This document shows, one piece after another, positions 9,321-19,872 of a DNA stretch of 64,000 nucleotides. The DNA is from Chitinophaga pinensis (GTDB taxonomy: Bacteria; Bacteroidota; Bacteroidia; UKL13-3), in assembly GCA_945860865.1 (NCBI GenBank), contig CAMARW010000002.1, positions 62,001 to 126,000 on the forward strand. The letters run 5' to 3'. The position numbers and the translations under genes are program-made. The notes under the pieces are model-generated. The model was not told the DNA's origin, searched no databases, and was given only the letters and a program-made list of their open reading frames with translations. How positions within the stretch are numbered: position 1 is the first letter of the stretch; each line of letters starts with the position of its first letter.

Positions 9321-11642
9321 TTAGAACATTACCCGCAATTGGATGTTATAACTGCGCATGGCATCAATTTTTGTTGGGCGCATGGCATATTCTTCGTTGG
9401 TTAAATTATTAACTAAGAAAGACAATCTCGTTTGTTCTGTAAACTGATAAGATATGCGCACATTGTGCACCATATTGGCAGCCCCCGCCCTATCAAAAAA
9501 AGATTTAATAGTTGGCGTAAATACAAGAAAGAAAGGGTCTATTTTTTCATAGATACTATAATAATTAAAAGAATAGCCCAGCATTAATTTTTTCCAACCA
9601 GCCTCAATATCCCATTTTGCAGTAGCCCTGTTTCTATAAGGCAGCAGAGCCTTGTAATAGTTAGCGCTATCTAAACCGCCCATATTATCAAAGAAGGCTT
9701 TTGAGTAATTGCCCCAATCTCTCATGCGGGGGTCGTCTGTTAAACTTACGGGCATGGCATACGTGTATCCGCCCAATGTTCTAATAAGCACATCACCTAT
9801 TCTACCTTCACCGGTTAGGGTAATTTCAAATCCAGCGGTGCGGGTTTGCCCAATATTGCTTGCCCTAAATCCAATGCGTTCAAAAATAGGAATATTGGGA
9901 TAATCAACAGAAGACAACCACTGGTCGAACCTAAACTCAATCATCCTATTAAACTCCTGATTAAAAACAGCAAAATCCAATGCCCCGTTAAAGTTCCCAA
10001 TTTTAAATCCTTTTTGAATCCCAATCTCAGCCGTCCAACCCTCTTCTGAAACCAAATTTGGGTTAGGGAAAATGCGCAAATCGGCTGCTCTATCCTCTAC
10101 AAATTTTTCGCCAATGGTAGGAAAACGGTAACCCTCAGAGTAATTGGCACGCATAAAAGTTTTAGACGTAATTTGGTAGTTAGCACCAATGCGTTTTAAT
10201 AAACCTGTTTTATCTTGAAAGTCTCCCAAACCATTTACCTCATACCTGCCACCCAAAACAAAACTCCAGCGCTTATAACGGTAATCCAATTGTGAAAACC
10301 CAGCTGCACTAAATCCAGCAAACTCACCTTTATATACATTGCCAACCGCCCACAAAGAAGTTAAATAAGAACCAGCCACCAAATCTAAACCCTTCCAGAG
10401 CGTGGCTTTTAAATTATAATCAAAGGCAAATAAGTTGGCAATGGCATCATTATCTTTGGGAAACAACTCTCTATCCACAAAACGCTTAATCTGATACATT
10501 CTACCTTTAAATGTTTGAACGGTTTTACCTAAAGTTAATTCTGCATGTGGATCAAAAGATACAATGCGGTAAAAATCATCCACAACATAATTGTCGAATG
10601 GCTTTAAAGCACCCGAGTCGGCATCTTGCCAAATAAAGAAACGACCTGCTTTTTCAACCATGGTATTTACATTTAAGCCAAAATTAAAATTCTTATTGAC
10701 CCTATACCTTGTTTTTAAGTAGTTTCTTCCCCTAAACGCATCTGCTTGTTGCAGGTGACTATGAATTCCGTTTAAGTTTCCGGCTAGAACGAGATCGAAT
10801 TTACCCCAACTTTGTTTATGACTGTAAAACATACCTGCGGTGGAAGGCTGAGTGGAGGGTGTCCACCAGATTGTTTCACGTCGGCGGGGATTATCCAAAA
10901 CACCCTGATAAAATTGAAATTTAGTTTGCGGTTTCTGTGTTCCCCAACCTGTGCGCACGTTAACAGTTCCATTTAGGGCAGAAGACCCATATAAAACAGA
11001 TGCGGAACCCTTTATTACTTCAATTTGCTCGGCCGCTTCTATGGGCAGGAATGTCCAACGAACATCTGCTAAATCGGCCCCCAATAATGGCATATCATCT
11101 AAAAGTACCGCTACCCTGCTGCCTGTATTGTATGAAAACCCAACACCCCCGCGGATGGTAACCTGGCCATCTACCACCATTACACCGGGCACTTTATTGA
11201 GCACATCAGTTAAATCTGCGGCATTAGAATTGGCAATTAAATAAGGTTGAATAACATTTACAGAACTTACCTCCCGGGCAACAGTTTTTGCACCCCTTGA
11301 ACCCGAAATCACCATTTGCCCCAGTTGATTAACAAACGGTTCCAATAAGATTTGAAATTCCTTTTTACCATCCAGCATTTCTTCAAATTGCTGATTAAAG
11401 TTACGGTAACCAATTCTACTTACCTTTAATTGATGTTTTCCTGGTTCAACCCGAAAAGAAAAAAACCCGTTAGAATCTGTTAAAGATTGTATTTTTTTGT
11501 CTAGCGTAATAGAGGTTCCAGCCAAAGGCATTAGATTTTGCTCATCTAGCACAACGCCACGAATGAGCAAATTTTGACTTTTAGCCGAAAAGCCTATAAA
11601 AATTAAATATGTTACTAATAAAATAAATTGATTTACTCTCAT
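9321..11642 (-). CDS. TonB-dependent outer-membrane receptor with CarboxypepD_reg-like domain
   Basis: A 773-aa outer-membrane receptor. In order: a signal peptide (ending FSAKSQ), a carboxypeptidase-regulatory-like beta-sandwich (about 26-105, IRGVVLDEQNLMPLAGTSI), a plug domain (about 115-235, with TDVLNKVPGVMVVDGQVTIR and the EQIEVIKGSASVLYGSSALN box), then a 22-strand-type barrel ending in the canonical terminal Phe (YNIQLRVMF). It imports a large nutrient using TonB energy. There is no SusD partner and the protein is shorter than SusC porins, so vitamin or siderophore uptake is more likely than glycan uptake. No cobalamin riboswitch is visible in the 119 bp upstream. Divergent from gltA. 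Confidence 0.92.
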   Translation of the reverse strand: MRVNQFILLVTYLIFIGFSAKSQNLLIRGVVLDEQNLMPLAGTSITLDKKIQSLTDSNGFFSFRVEPGKHQLKVSRIGYRNFNQQFEEMLDGKKEFQILLEPFVNQLGQMVISGSRGAKTVAREVSSVNVIQPYLIANSNAADLTDVLNKVPGVMVVDGQVTIRGGVGFSYNTGSRVAVLLDDMPLLGADLADVRWTFLPIEAAEQIEVIKGSASVLYGSSALNGTVNVRTGWGTQKPQTKFQFYQGVLDNPRRRETIWWTPSTQPSTAGMFYSHKQSWGKFDLVLAGNLNGIHSHLQQADAFRGRNYLKTRYRVNKNFNFGLNVNTMVEKAGRFFIWQDADSGALKPFDNYVVDDFYRIVSFDPHAELTLGKTVQTFKGRMYQIKRFVDRELFPKDNDAIANLFAFDYNLKATLWKGLDLVAGSYLTSLWAVGNVYKGEFAGFSAAGFSQLDYRYKRWSFVLGGRYEVNGLGDFQDKTGLLKRIGANYQITSKTFMRANYSEGYRFPTIGEKFVEDRAADLRIFPNPNLVSEEGWTAEIGIQKGFKIGNFNGALDFAVFNQEFNRMIEFRFDQWLSSVDYPNIPIFERIGFRASNIGQTRTAGFEITLTGEGRIGDVLIRTLGGYTYAMPVSLTDDPRMRDWGNYSKAFFDNMGGLDSANYYKALLPYRNRATAKWDIEAGWKKLMLGYSFNYYSIYEKIDPFFLVFTPTIKSFFDRAGAANMVHNVRISYQFTEQTRLSFLVNNLTNEEYAMRPTKIDAMRSYNIQLRVMF

Positions 11643-11691
11643 GTTTTAAAATACGATGTAAAAATAATAATTTCTTGATTTTTTAAAACAA

Positions 11692-11724
11692 TTTGTTTAA
11701 GTAGTTAAACATATACTAATTTAG
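11692..11724 (+). promoter_or_regulatory. Candidate promoter for gltA
   Basis: TTTG at 11692-11695 and TAATTTAG at 11717-11724 are separated by 21 nt and lie 38-70 nt before the citrate synthase ATG. The -7 box has one mismatch to TAnnTTTG. This is a consensus match only. Confidence 0.35.
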
Positions 11725-11761
11725 CAGGATTATTATTATCGATTTAACATTTTAAAACAAT

Positions 11762-13078
11762 ATGGGCACATTAAAGGAAAAGTTTATTGAAAAAGCATTG
11801 CCGCTATCAGCAGAAATTAGACAATTTGTTAAAGAAAATGGTCAAGTACCTTTAGGCGAATTCACTGTAGAGGATGTATATGCTGGTCAGAAGGGAATTA
11901 TTGGATTGCTGACAGAAACTTCTTTATTGGATGCTAACGAAGGAATTCGCTTTAGAGGATATTCCATTCCAGAGTTGAGAGAAAAACTTCCAAAAGTTCC
12001 AGGAGGAACAGAACCCCTGCCAGAGGGTTTATTTTACTTAATGTTATTGGGCGAAATGCCAACTTATGACGATGTACTAGAAATACAAGCTAACTGGGGA
12101 GCACGCACATCGGTTCCAGCACACGTATATGCTGCTATAGACGCGCTTCCAATTACCACACATCCAATGACTCAGTTTAGCATTGGTATTATGGCTATGC
12201 AAACAGATTCTAAATTTGCTGAAGCTTATAGAGAAGGTATTAATAAAAAAGATTATTGGGATCCAACCTACGAAGATGTTTGTAATTTACTAGCACGCAT
12301 TCCTCATGTAGCTGCTTATATTTATAGAAGAACATACAAAAACGGAGAACATATTGCTCCAAAACCAGAATTAGACTGGGCTGGAAACTTTGCCCATATG
12401 TTGGGTTACGACCAAGTTGAGTTTTACAAATTAATGCGTTTGTACCTAACCATTCATGCCGACCATGAAGGCGGAAATGTTTCGGCACATACAACTCATT
12501 TGGTTGGCTCGGCCCTAAGCGACCCTTATTTAGCATTTTCTGCAGCTATGAACGGATTAGCCGGACCACTGCATGGATTGGCTAACCAAGAAGTAATTCG
12601 CTGGATTTTTGAAATGCGAAATGAAATTGGAAATTCTCCAAGTAAAGAGCAAATTGCAGATTATATTCACACTACGTTAAAAAATGGCAAAGTGGTTCCA
12701 GGATACGGTCATGCAGTTTTAAGAAAAACTGATCCACGTTTTATTGCGCAGCAAGAATTTGCCAAAACATATATGCCAGATGATGAATTAGTAAACATTG
12801 TTTGGAATATTTATGAAGTGGCACCTCCTATTTTAGAAGGATTAGGTAAGATTAAAAACCCTTGGCCAAATGTTGATGCCCATTCTGGCGCTTTGTTGCT
12901 ACATTACGGTTTAAATGAATATGATTTCTTTACTGTTTTATTTGGTGTAAGTAGAGCACTTGGTGTAATGGCTTCACTGCTTTGGGATAGAGCATTAGGA
13001 CTTCCAATAGAACGTCCTAAATCGGTTACTTATGAATGGTTAAAGAATACTGTAGAAGCAAAAAAAGCCAAAGGCTAA
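11762..13078 (+). CDS. gltA: Citrate synthase, mitochondrial (eukaryotic) type
   Basis: A 438-aa enzyme condensing acetyl-CoA and oxaloacetate to citrate, the entry step of the TCA cycle. The catalytic triad is H271 (GPLHGLANQEV), H317 (VPGYGHAVLRKTDPR) and D372 (NVDAHSGALL). These blocks, and the whole C-terminal third (KNPWPNVDAHSG, TVLFGVSRALGV, ALGLPIERPKS), follow the animal mitochondrial enzyme rather than the hexameric NADH-regulated enterobacterial one. The N-terminus begins near the mature mitochondrial protein. A strong hairpin follows at 13097. Isocitrate and malate dehydrogenases are also in the window but not adjacent. Confidence 0.97.
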   Translation: MGTLKEKFIEKALPLSAEIRQFVKENGQVPLGEFTVEDVYAGQKGIIGLLTETSLLDANEGIRFRGYSIPELREKLPKVPGGTEPLPEGLFYLMLLGEMPTYDDVLEIQANWGARTSVPAHVYAAIDALPITTHPMTQFSIGIMAMQTDSKFAEAYREGINKKDYWDPTYEDVCNLLARIPHVAAYIYRRTYKNGEHIAPKPELDWAGNFAHMLGYDQVEFYKLMRLYLTIHADHEGGNVSAHTTHLVGSALSDPYLAFSAAMNGLAGPLHGLANQEVIRWIFEMRNEIGNSPSKEQIADYIHTTLKNGKVVPGYGHAVLRKTDPRFIAQQEFAKTYMPDDELVNIVWNIYEVAPPILEGLGKIKNPWPNVDAHSGALLLHYGLNEYDFFTVLFGVSRALGVMASLLWDRALGLPIERPKSVTYEWLKNTVEAKKAKG

Positions 13079-13096
13079 AATATTTTTTTTAAATAC

Positions 13097-13126
13097 AAAA
13101 GGAGTTTGAATTTTCAAGCTCCTTTT
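13097..13126 (+). terminator. Rho-independent terminator after gltA
   Basis: AAAAGGAG at 13097-13104 pairs perfectly with CTCCTTTT at 13119-13126. An inner TTG/CAA extends the stem, and the closing T run is part of the 3' arm. It starts 18 bp after the gltA stop. Confidence 0.75.
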
Positions 13127-13151
13127 GCATTTAAATGTACTTTTGAAGCAA

Positions 13152-13664
13152 ATGAAAATCATTCAAAATTTAAACATCATGCTCGTTTACCTGTTGGCTA
13201 TATCGTTTTCAGGTTGCGGCGTTTATACCCAGAGTGGCGCCTCCATTCATCCAGAGGCTAAAACTTTTAGTGTGGCTTACATTACCAACAAGGCCAGCAT
13301 CGTGGCCCCAACCCTCAGTCAAACTTTAACAGAAAGAGTTAAAACTAAATTCATCAACGAAACTCCCCTAAAACTCACCAACGAGATTGGCGACTTACAT
13401 TTTAGCGGGAAAATAACTTCTTATGTTACCGCACCTATTGCCATTCAAGGCAACCAAACAAACGCCTTAAATAGATTAACAGTAACGGTAGAAATAAGCT
13501 GCGAAAACAAACTAGAAGAAGACAAATCTTTTACCCAAACCTTTAGCAACTTTACAGATTTCGATGCCCAATCAAATTTTGCAGCCATTGAACAAGATTT
13601 AATAAATAAAATTTGTGATGGTATGGTGCAAGACATTTTCAATAAAGCATTTATTAATTGGTAA
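13152..13664 (+). CDS. lptE: LptE-family LPS-assembly lipoprotein
   Basis: A 170-aa lipoprotein from ATG 13152: a hydrophobic signal with lipobox ISFSGC (C22), then CGVYTQSGASIHPEAKTFSV, the opening typical of Bacteroidota LptE, and a short alpha/beta body. LptE plugs the LptD barrel and helps insert LPS into the outer leaflet. A TTG at 13125 would extend the ORF by 9 codons but lies inside the gltA terminator, so it is not preferred. The order lptE, TPR-like protein, secG, groES, groEL is a recurring Bacteroidota arrangement, here interrupted by the sigma/anti-sigma pair. Confidence 0.85.
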   Translation: MKIIQNLNIMLVYLLAISFSGCGVYTQSGASIHPEAKTFSVAYITNKASIVAPTLSQTLTERVKTKFINETPLKLTNEIGDLHFSGKITSYVTAPIAIQGNQTNALNRLTVTVEISCENKLEEDKSFTQTFSNFTDFDAQSNFAAIEQDLINKICDGMVQDIFNKAFINW

Positions 13665-13754
13665 ATTGCCAAAACAAAGCTATTGCTCAATTCGGATCAG
13701 CATTCATTGACAGTACTAAAAATTTTAATTATATTGCTCAACAAATAGGGGAAA

Positions 13755-15233
13755 TTGAATAAGTACGATTTTACATCATTGGTTAAATCTCCAGAAAATA
13801 TTGGAGAAAAAGACATAAACAATTTAACAGAATTGGTAAAACAATTCCCCTATTTTGCTGTGGCTCAAAACCTATTGGTTAAAGCGTTTCATAATACCAA
13901 ACATTATGAATACGACAAACAACTTAAACAAGCTGCGCTGCAAGCAGGAAACAGGTCTGCACTATACAATCTAGTGCACAATCTTCCGCAAGAAACAGAC
14001 AGCACACAATGGCTTGGCCAATCCTTAGAAAAGCTAGCATTGAAAGATGTTTTCGCTCCAGATTCAATTAATAAGCCAATTGAAATAACACCAGTAGCGC
14101 CTATTTTAGAAGTTATTAAAGAACAAAACCCAGATACACCCGCAATACCTATCCAAAGTAATCCAACAGAGATTTTAGAGTCAGAAATATTGATACAGCC
14201 TAATGGTAAATTTGAAAAGTTTATTCCCAAAGCTAATTCAACTAGTTTATTGCCTTCAGAGCAATCTATTATTCCAGATGTAGAGGATGAATTGGCCAAC
14301 ATACTGTCAAATTTCGATATTAACAGTTTAAATGAAACTCCAAACACGCCTTCAACACGAATAACAGCATCAACAATTTCTGCCGAACCAATCATTGATG
14401 CAGTTGATGCAATTGAGACCGTTTTACCCAAAACTGAAGAATCAGTAGCTGAGTTTATAGAGGAAGATTTAAGTTTTGTAGCTAATTTACAAGAAAAGTT
14501 AGCCATTCAAGCAGCTAATCAGGTATCTCAAGGCATAAAAGAAACAATTTTAATAAGTGAAGGTATATCAGGAAAACTTCCTGAAGAAATCGCCGTTGAG
14601 CCTCCAACACCAGTTTTAATTGAAAACACAATTAAGCCAAACACAGATTCAACCACCACTGAAAATAACATTGTTGAATTAATTAATAAGCAGCCTAAAA
14701 TAGTTGCGCCTGCTGCCTTAAAACAAGAAACAATTGAGGCACCCAATGGTATTACAGAACTTGGAAGTCTTTCTAATTATGATGTAAACGAATACTTGGC
14801 TCCATTATACTTGCAGGTTAAGTATGATGATAAGTTGTTTCAAACCTCTTTTGAAGAAGTTTTTGAAAAACAACATTCAGCTAAACCTATTAGGCCTAAA
14901 AATATTGAACCATTTATATTATCGAAAGAAGAAGATCCAAAAATTGTAAAAGATGCTAGCGCAGTTGAATCCATCTTAGATAAGTTTATCAGAGAAAATC
15001 CCAGCATAGCTCGCCCCAAAAGCGAGTTTTATAGTCCGGTAAACATGGCCAAGCAAAGTGCCGAAGAAAGTGAAGAAATTGTAAGTGAAACCCTTGCTAA
15101 AATTTACACCAAACAAGGCCTTTACAAAAAGGCTATTATAATGTATGAAAAATTAGGGTTGCATTATCCCGATAAATTCACTTATTTCGCAGCCCTGATA
15201 GAACAAATAAAGTCAGCACATAATATAGAATAA
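13755..15233 (+). CDS. Uncharacterised TPR-like protein upstream of secG
   Basis: A 492-aa protein without signal peptide, starting at TTG 13755 (MNKYDFTSLVKSPENIGEKD). Residues 1-100 are helical (LTELVKQFPYFAVAQNLLVKA resembles a TPR-like pair). Residues about 110-330 are low in complexity, rich in E, P, T and I, and probably disordered. The end (about 440-485: ETLAKIYTKQGLYKKAIIMY) is a clear single TPR motif. It recurs next to secG in Bacteroidota but its role is unknown to me. Its stop is 4 bp before the secG ATG, so the two are coupled. Confidence 0.8.
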   Translation: MNKYDFTSLVKSPENIGEKDINNLTELVKQFPYFAVAQNLLVKAFHNTKHYEYDKQLKQAALQAGNRSALYNLVHNLPQETDSTQWLGQSLEKLALKDVFAPDSINKPIEITPVAPILEVIKEQNPDTPAIPIQSNPTEILESEILIQPNGKFEKFIPKANSTSLLPSEQSIIPDVEDELANILSNFDINSLNETPNTPSTRITASTISAEPIIDAVDAIETVLPKTEESVAEFIEEDLSFVANLQEKLAIQAANQVSQGIKETILISEGISGKLPEEIAVEPPTPVLIENTIKPNTDSTTTENNIVELINKQPKIVAPAALKQETIEAPNGITELGSLSNYDVNEYLAPLYLQVKYDDKLFQTSFEEVFEKQHSAKPIRPKNIEPFILSKEEDPKIVKDASAVESILDKFIRENPSIARPKSEFYSPVNMAKQSAEESEEIVSETLAKIYTKQGLYKKAIIMYEKLGLHYPDKFTYFAALIEQIKSAHNIE

Positions 15234-15237
15234 GAAT

Positions 15238-15603
15238 ATGTTAACAGTAGTTTTAATTTTAATCGTAGTAGCTTGTTTGTTGCTTACGTTATTGGTTTTG
15301 ATTCAAAACCCAAAAGGTGGTATAGCCGCCAACTTTGTTGCTCCAAGTCAGATTGTGGGCGTTAAACGAAGCACAGATTTAGTAGAAAAAGCAACATGGA
15401 TTATGGCAATTGCTTTAGTTTCATTGTCACTTTTATCCAATTTCTTTCGTCCTACAACAGCAGGCTTAGATGTATCTACAGAATCTAGAATTAAGAACTC
15501 AATAGAAGAGCAAACAGTTCCAGCTGCGCCAATGGCTCCACAGCCTGCACAAACAGAACAAACAGCTCCTGCACAAGAAGCTGCTCCTGCTCCTGCGCAA
15601 TAA
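15238..15603 (+). CDS. secG: Preprotein translocase subunit SecG
   Basis: A 121-aa integral membrane subunit of the SecYEG channel. Two transmembrane helices (about 2-22 and 57-76) flank the conserved cytoplasmic loop LIQNPKGGIAANFVAPSQIVG. The C-terminal tail (about 90-121) is an Ala/Pro/Gln-rich low-complexity stretch (QPAQTEQTAPAQEAAPAPAQ), longer than in E. coli SecG. It follows the TPR-like gene closely and is closed by a strong terminator. Confidence 0.93.
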   Translation: MLTVVLILIVVACLLLTLLVLIQNPKGGIAANFVAPSQIVGVKRSTDLVEKATWIMAIALVSLSLLSNFFRPTTAGLDVSTESRIKNSIEEQTVPAAPMAPQPAQTEQTAPAQEAAPAPAQ

Positions 15604-15620
15604 AAAAAATCTGTTTAATA

Positions 15621-15660
15621 AAAAAAGGTTGTTTATAGCTATATAAACAACCTTTTTTTT
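15621..15660. terminator. Bidirectional rho-independent terminator
   Basis: GGTTGTTTATA and TATAAACAACC form a perfect 11-bp stem around a 4-nt loop, flanked by A and T runs, so it can end transcription from both secG (+) and the convergent gene at 15674 (-). Confidence 0.9.
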
Positions 15661-15673
15661 ATTTCAAGAAAAA

Positions 15674-17179
15674 CTAAAATTGTTTCTTCAAAAATAGGTT
15701 CAAGCCAATTAAATTTGGTCTTTGTTGTATCCAATCTGGATTATCTACCATGCTATGCAAAGCCATTTTAAATTGAGGCATTAATCCAATAGCAGCACTG
15801 CTGTTGATGCGCATAGCCAAACTCGGCGAAAAACTGGCGAAAAACACATCTCTAAATTGAGGAAAAGCATTTTTATCGTTTACAATTAACAACCCAATGC
15901 AGCTAGGATCTATATGATAGGCATTAACCAAGTTTAACCTGCCATAACTGAAACCTGCACCTAAACCAAATTGAAATTTACCATCACCTTTAAATAGGTA
16001 TGTAAGCTGAATGGGTATTTCGGTAAAACTGTATTTATTTTCTAGCAAATTACCACTGCCAGAAATAATTGAATCTGAAGCATGCATGTATAAATTGGCT
16101 GGCTGAGCCCTATCAGGATTGGTTTGATTGGCGCTGGTAACATGAAAATTCAAATTTTGTGTAAACGAAGTTATTCCAATACCCAAAGAGACCATCCAAG
16201 ATTTGTTTAGGTGGTAATCTACCATTAATGCACCAGAGAAATCTAAGGCCGCATTTTCCATAGTATTACGTAATCTATAAGATTTTTCGAGGTTATATCT
16301 ACTATTTGGTGGAAGAGAATTTGTTATTATCGAATAATGAACACCCGTTTTAATGGTTATAGAAAAAGCAGTAAAATCCCCTTCGGGCTCGCTATATAAA
16401 CTACCCCCAACAGGTGTGATTGCCACAAAAGTATCTTTGGTTAAATTATTGGCTGAAAATATTTCTTTAGCTTCAAAATTTGAGACTTTTCCCTTTTGTG
16501 AAGAATCTGAGCTCAAAATAGTATCACTTTTCGTATGGAATTGCTCTTTAGCTTGCTGGCTAAAAATGGAAACTTGAGCCACTTCAGTTGATTGCGCCAT
16601 ATCATTTAAAGTGGAAGCTAACTGAGACTCATTCGATTTTATGCCCCTGGTTTTTTCGCTTCTATCAATAAAAATTTCTGTTTGAACCAAAGGGTAAACC
16701 GCTTGCCCCTTATTGGGAGCATTTATGGGTTCAAACAAACTATTAGCAGACTCCTTTACGACAAGCTTTTTAGGAGTATTAAGGTTTTTATTTATTTCAT
16801 TTGATGGAGCTATTGCTAAGGGAGGTTTAGATTTAGCTGCGATTAACGTTTGGGGTGGTTTTATTTCAATTTCGTTTTTTGTGTGGAGCCAATACGCAAT
16901 AGTAAAAGTTGAAACGCTGATGAATGCAATGAAACTAAACCAAAGAATACTGCGTTTTTTGCGAGATTTTGAGAGTTGTGGTTCAATCTTATCCCAAAAA
17001 TTATCGCTAGGCTTAACAGAAAAATCATTTAATTTATATTGCAATTTGGGTTCAAAAGAATTAGACTGAATATTTTGCTCAATTTTATCCCACAGCGTAT
17101 CCGAAGGCATCCATTCGGAAGCTTCCAGCTGCTTTTTTAATTGCTCTTCAAAATTATTTGGCTTCATCAATGGGTTCAT
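15674..17179 (-). CDS. Probable anti-sigma factor with outer-membrane-like C-terminal domain
   Basis: A 501-aa protein encoded right after an ECF sigma factor with a 26-bp overlap (14 bp if M5 at 17167 is the start). The cytosolic N-terminus has two copies of one motif: residues 10-37 (LEASEWMPSDTLWDKIEQNI) and 42-69 (LNDFSVKPSDNFWDKIEPQL). A basic stretch and one transmembrane helix (about 78-97) follow, then a Ser/Thr/Lys-rich periplasmic linker and a C-terminal region (about 270-500) with alternating-strand character like small outer-membrane barrels. Position and topology suggest it holds the sigma factor at the membrane. No classical zinc anti-sigma HxxxCxxC motif is seen. Confidence 0.6.
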   Translation of the reverse strand: MNPLMKPNNFEEQLKKQLEASEWMPSDTLWDKIEQNIQSNSFEPKLQYKLNDFSVKPSDNFWDKIEPQLSKSRKKRSILWFSFIAFISVSTFTIAYWLHTKNEIEIKPPQTLIAAKSKPPLAIAPSNEINKNLNTPKKLVVKESANSLFEPINAPNKGQAVYPLVQTEIFIDRSEKTRGIKSNESQLASTLNDMAQSTEVAQVSIFSQQAKEQFHTKSDTILSSDSSQKGKVSNFEAKEIFSANNLTKDTFVAITPVGGSLYSEPEGDFTAFSITIKTGVHYSIITNSLPPNSRYNLEKSYRLRNTMENAALDFSGALMVDYHLNKSWMVSLGIGITSFTQNLNFHVTSANQTNPDRAQPANLYMHASDSIISGSGNLLENKYSFTEIPIQLTYLFKGDGKFQFGLGAGFSYGRLNLVNAYHIDPSCIGLLIVNDKNAFPQFRDVFFASFSPSLAMRINSSAAIGLMPQFKMALHSMVDNPDWIQQRPNLIGLNLFLKKQF

Positions 17180-17717
17180 TTAAAATATGATAATGTTTGG
17201 CCAACAAACCTTGCATACACTGTTTGGCGCGCGAATATTGCGACTTACTTGTGCCAATGGCTATATTTAATTTTTCTGCAATTTCTTTGTGCGTAAATCC
17301 GTCTATGGCGTAAAGGTTAAAAACAAGGCGATATCCTTCTGGCATGTGTTGAATAAGCGCTATAATTTCTTTGGCAGATATTTTCTCGAGAATATCATCG
17401 TGAAACGGCACATCAAAATTCTCTCTATCCAAATCTTCCTGGAACTTACGGCAACGGTGTTTGTAATGATTTATGGCATTAAAAACCATAATTCTGCGCA
17501 CCCAACCTTCAAAACTACCCTCAAATTTAAATTTAGAAATGCCTTGAAACACCTTTAAAAAACCCTCTTGAACCATGTCCTCAGCTTCTGCTCTATCTTT
17601 AGCATAACGCATGCATACCCCTAACATTTTAGCTACAAAATGCTCATAGAGTGCTTTCTGGCAAGCTCTATCGCCTCCCAAACAACCCTTAATGATATCA
17701 GATTCTTTGTAAATCAT
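17154..17717 (-). CDS. ECF-type RNA polymerase sigma factor
   Basis: A 187-aa sigma-70 family protein of the extracytoplasmic-function group. Region 2 (about 15-90) includes MRYAKDRAEAEDMVQEGFLKVF and the -10-binding FEGWVRRIMVFNAINHYK. Region 4 (about 115-175) includes the helix-turn-helix HKEIAEKLNIAIGTSKSQYSRAK. It is translationally coupled to the membrane protein downstream, which probably inhibits it. The target genes are not visible. Confidence 0.92.
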   Translation of the reverse strand: MIYKESDIIKGCLGGDRACQKALYEHFVAKMLGVCMRYAKDRAEAEDMVQEGFLKVFQGISKFKFEGSFEGWVRRIMVFNAINHYKHRCRKFQEDLDRENFDVPFHDDILEKISAKEIIALIQHMPEGYRLVFNLYAIDGFTHKEIAEKLNIAIGTSKSQYSRAKQCMQGLLAKHYHILNEPIDEAK

Positions 17718-17860
17718 GCTTTCTATCGCGTTTGTATAGTCAACTTAATCTCTTTTTTGGTTGCTTATTACGCAGCAATTTACTGGTTTTTTTTCTCTGC
17801 CTTTGCCATTTTTTCAATTGTATTTATTAAAAAGAAGAAAAACTGTCAGCATTTTTTCAT

Positions 17861-17876
17861 TGGCATAGCTTTAGCT
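17861..17876 (+). promoter_or_regulatory. Sigma-54-like -24/-12 element before groES
   Basis: TGGCATAGCTTTAGCT has GG and GC dinucleotides exactly 12 nt apart and matches TGGCAYR-N4-TTGCW with one mismatch (A for the second T of TTGC). The predicted start near 17887 would leave a leader of about 29 nt before the groES ATG. No TAnnTTTG box with correct spacing is seen here. It is a consensus match only. Confidence 0.4.
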
Positions 17877-17915
17877 TAGTTGAATTGTTCTTTAAAAACA
17901 AATTTAATAAAGTAT

Positions 17916-18203
17916 ATGTCAGTAACATTAAAACCAATTGCAGGAACCCAGAACAGAGTGATTGTTCAGGCTGCACCAGCAGAAGAAAAAACTGCTTCAG
18001 GAATCATTATCCCAGACACAGCAAAAGAAAAGCCGCAAAGAGGTACCGTAATTTCTGTTAGTGAAGTAGATGAAAAAGGCAATAAACCAGCAGTAAAAGC
18101 TGGCGACGTTGTGCTCTACGGAAAATATGCAGGAACAGAAATCAGCGTTGATGGCAACGATTATTTAATTATGCGTGAGAGTGACATTTTTGCCACTATT
18201 TAA
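17916..18203 (+). CDS. groS: Co-chaperonin GroES (Hsp10)
   Basis: A 95-aa co-chaperonin that caps the GroEL chamber. It starts at ATG 17916 ([18 protein letters not shown]). The mobile loop lies in [21 protein letters not shown] and the roof/base strands in [21 protein letters not shown]. Upstream in-frame codons back to 17880 do not resemble GroES. groEL follows 29 bp later. No CIRCE repeat is present upstream. Confidence 0.97.
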   Translation: MSVTLKPIAGTQNRVIVQAAPAEEKTASGIIIPDTAKEKPQRGTVISVSEVDEKGNKPAVKAGDVVLYGKYAGTEISVDGNDYLIMRESDIFATI

Positions 18204-18208
18204 TCTAA

Positions 18209-19870
<1,662 letters not shown>

Positions 19871-19872
19871 GA

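Noticed and set aside
11643-11761. Cobalamin riboswitch before the TonB receptor
   Set aside because: The divergent spacer is only 119 bp, AT-rich, and lacks a B12-box-like sequence.
13125-13151. TTG 13125 as the lptE start
   Set aside because: It falls inside the gltA terminator stem; ATG 13152 gives a normal lipoprotein signal.
17640-17879. A 79-aa hydrophobic plus-strand frame before groES
   Set aside because: Half is antisense to the sigma factor; the hydrophobic end comes from T-rich intergenic DNA and has no start signal of its own.
17718-17915. CIRCE/HrcA operator for groESL
   Set aside because: No TTAGCACTC-N9-GAGTGCTAA-like repeat is present.
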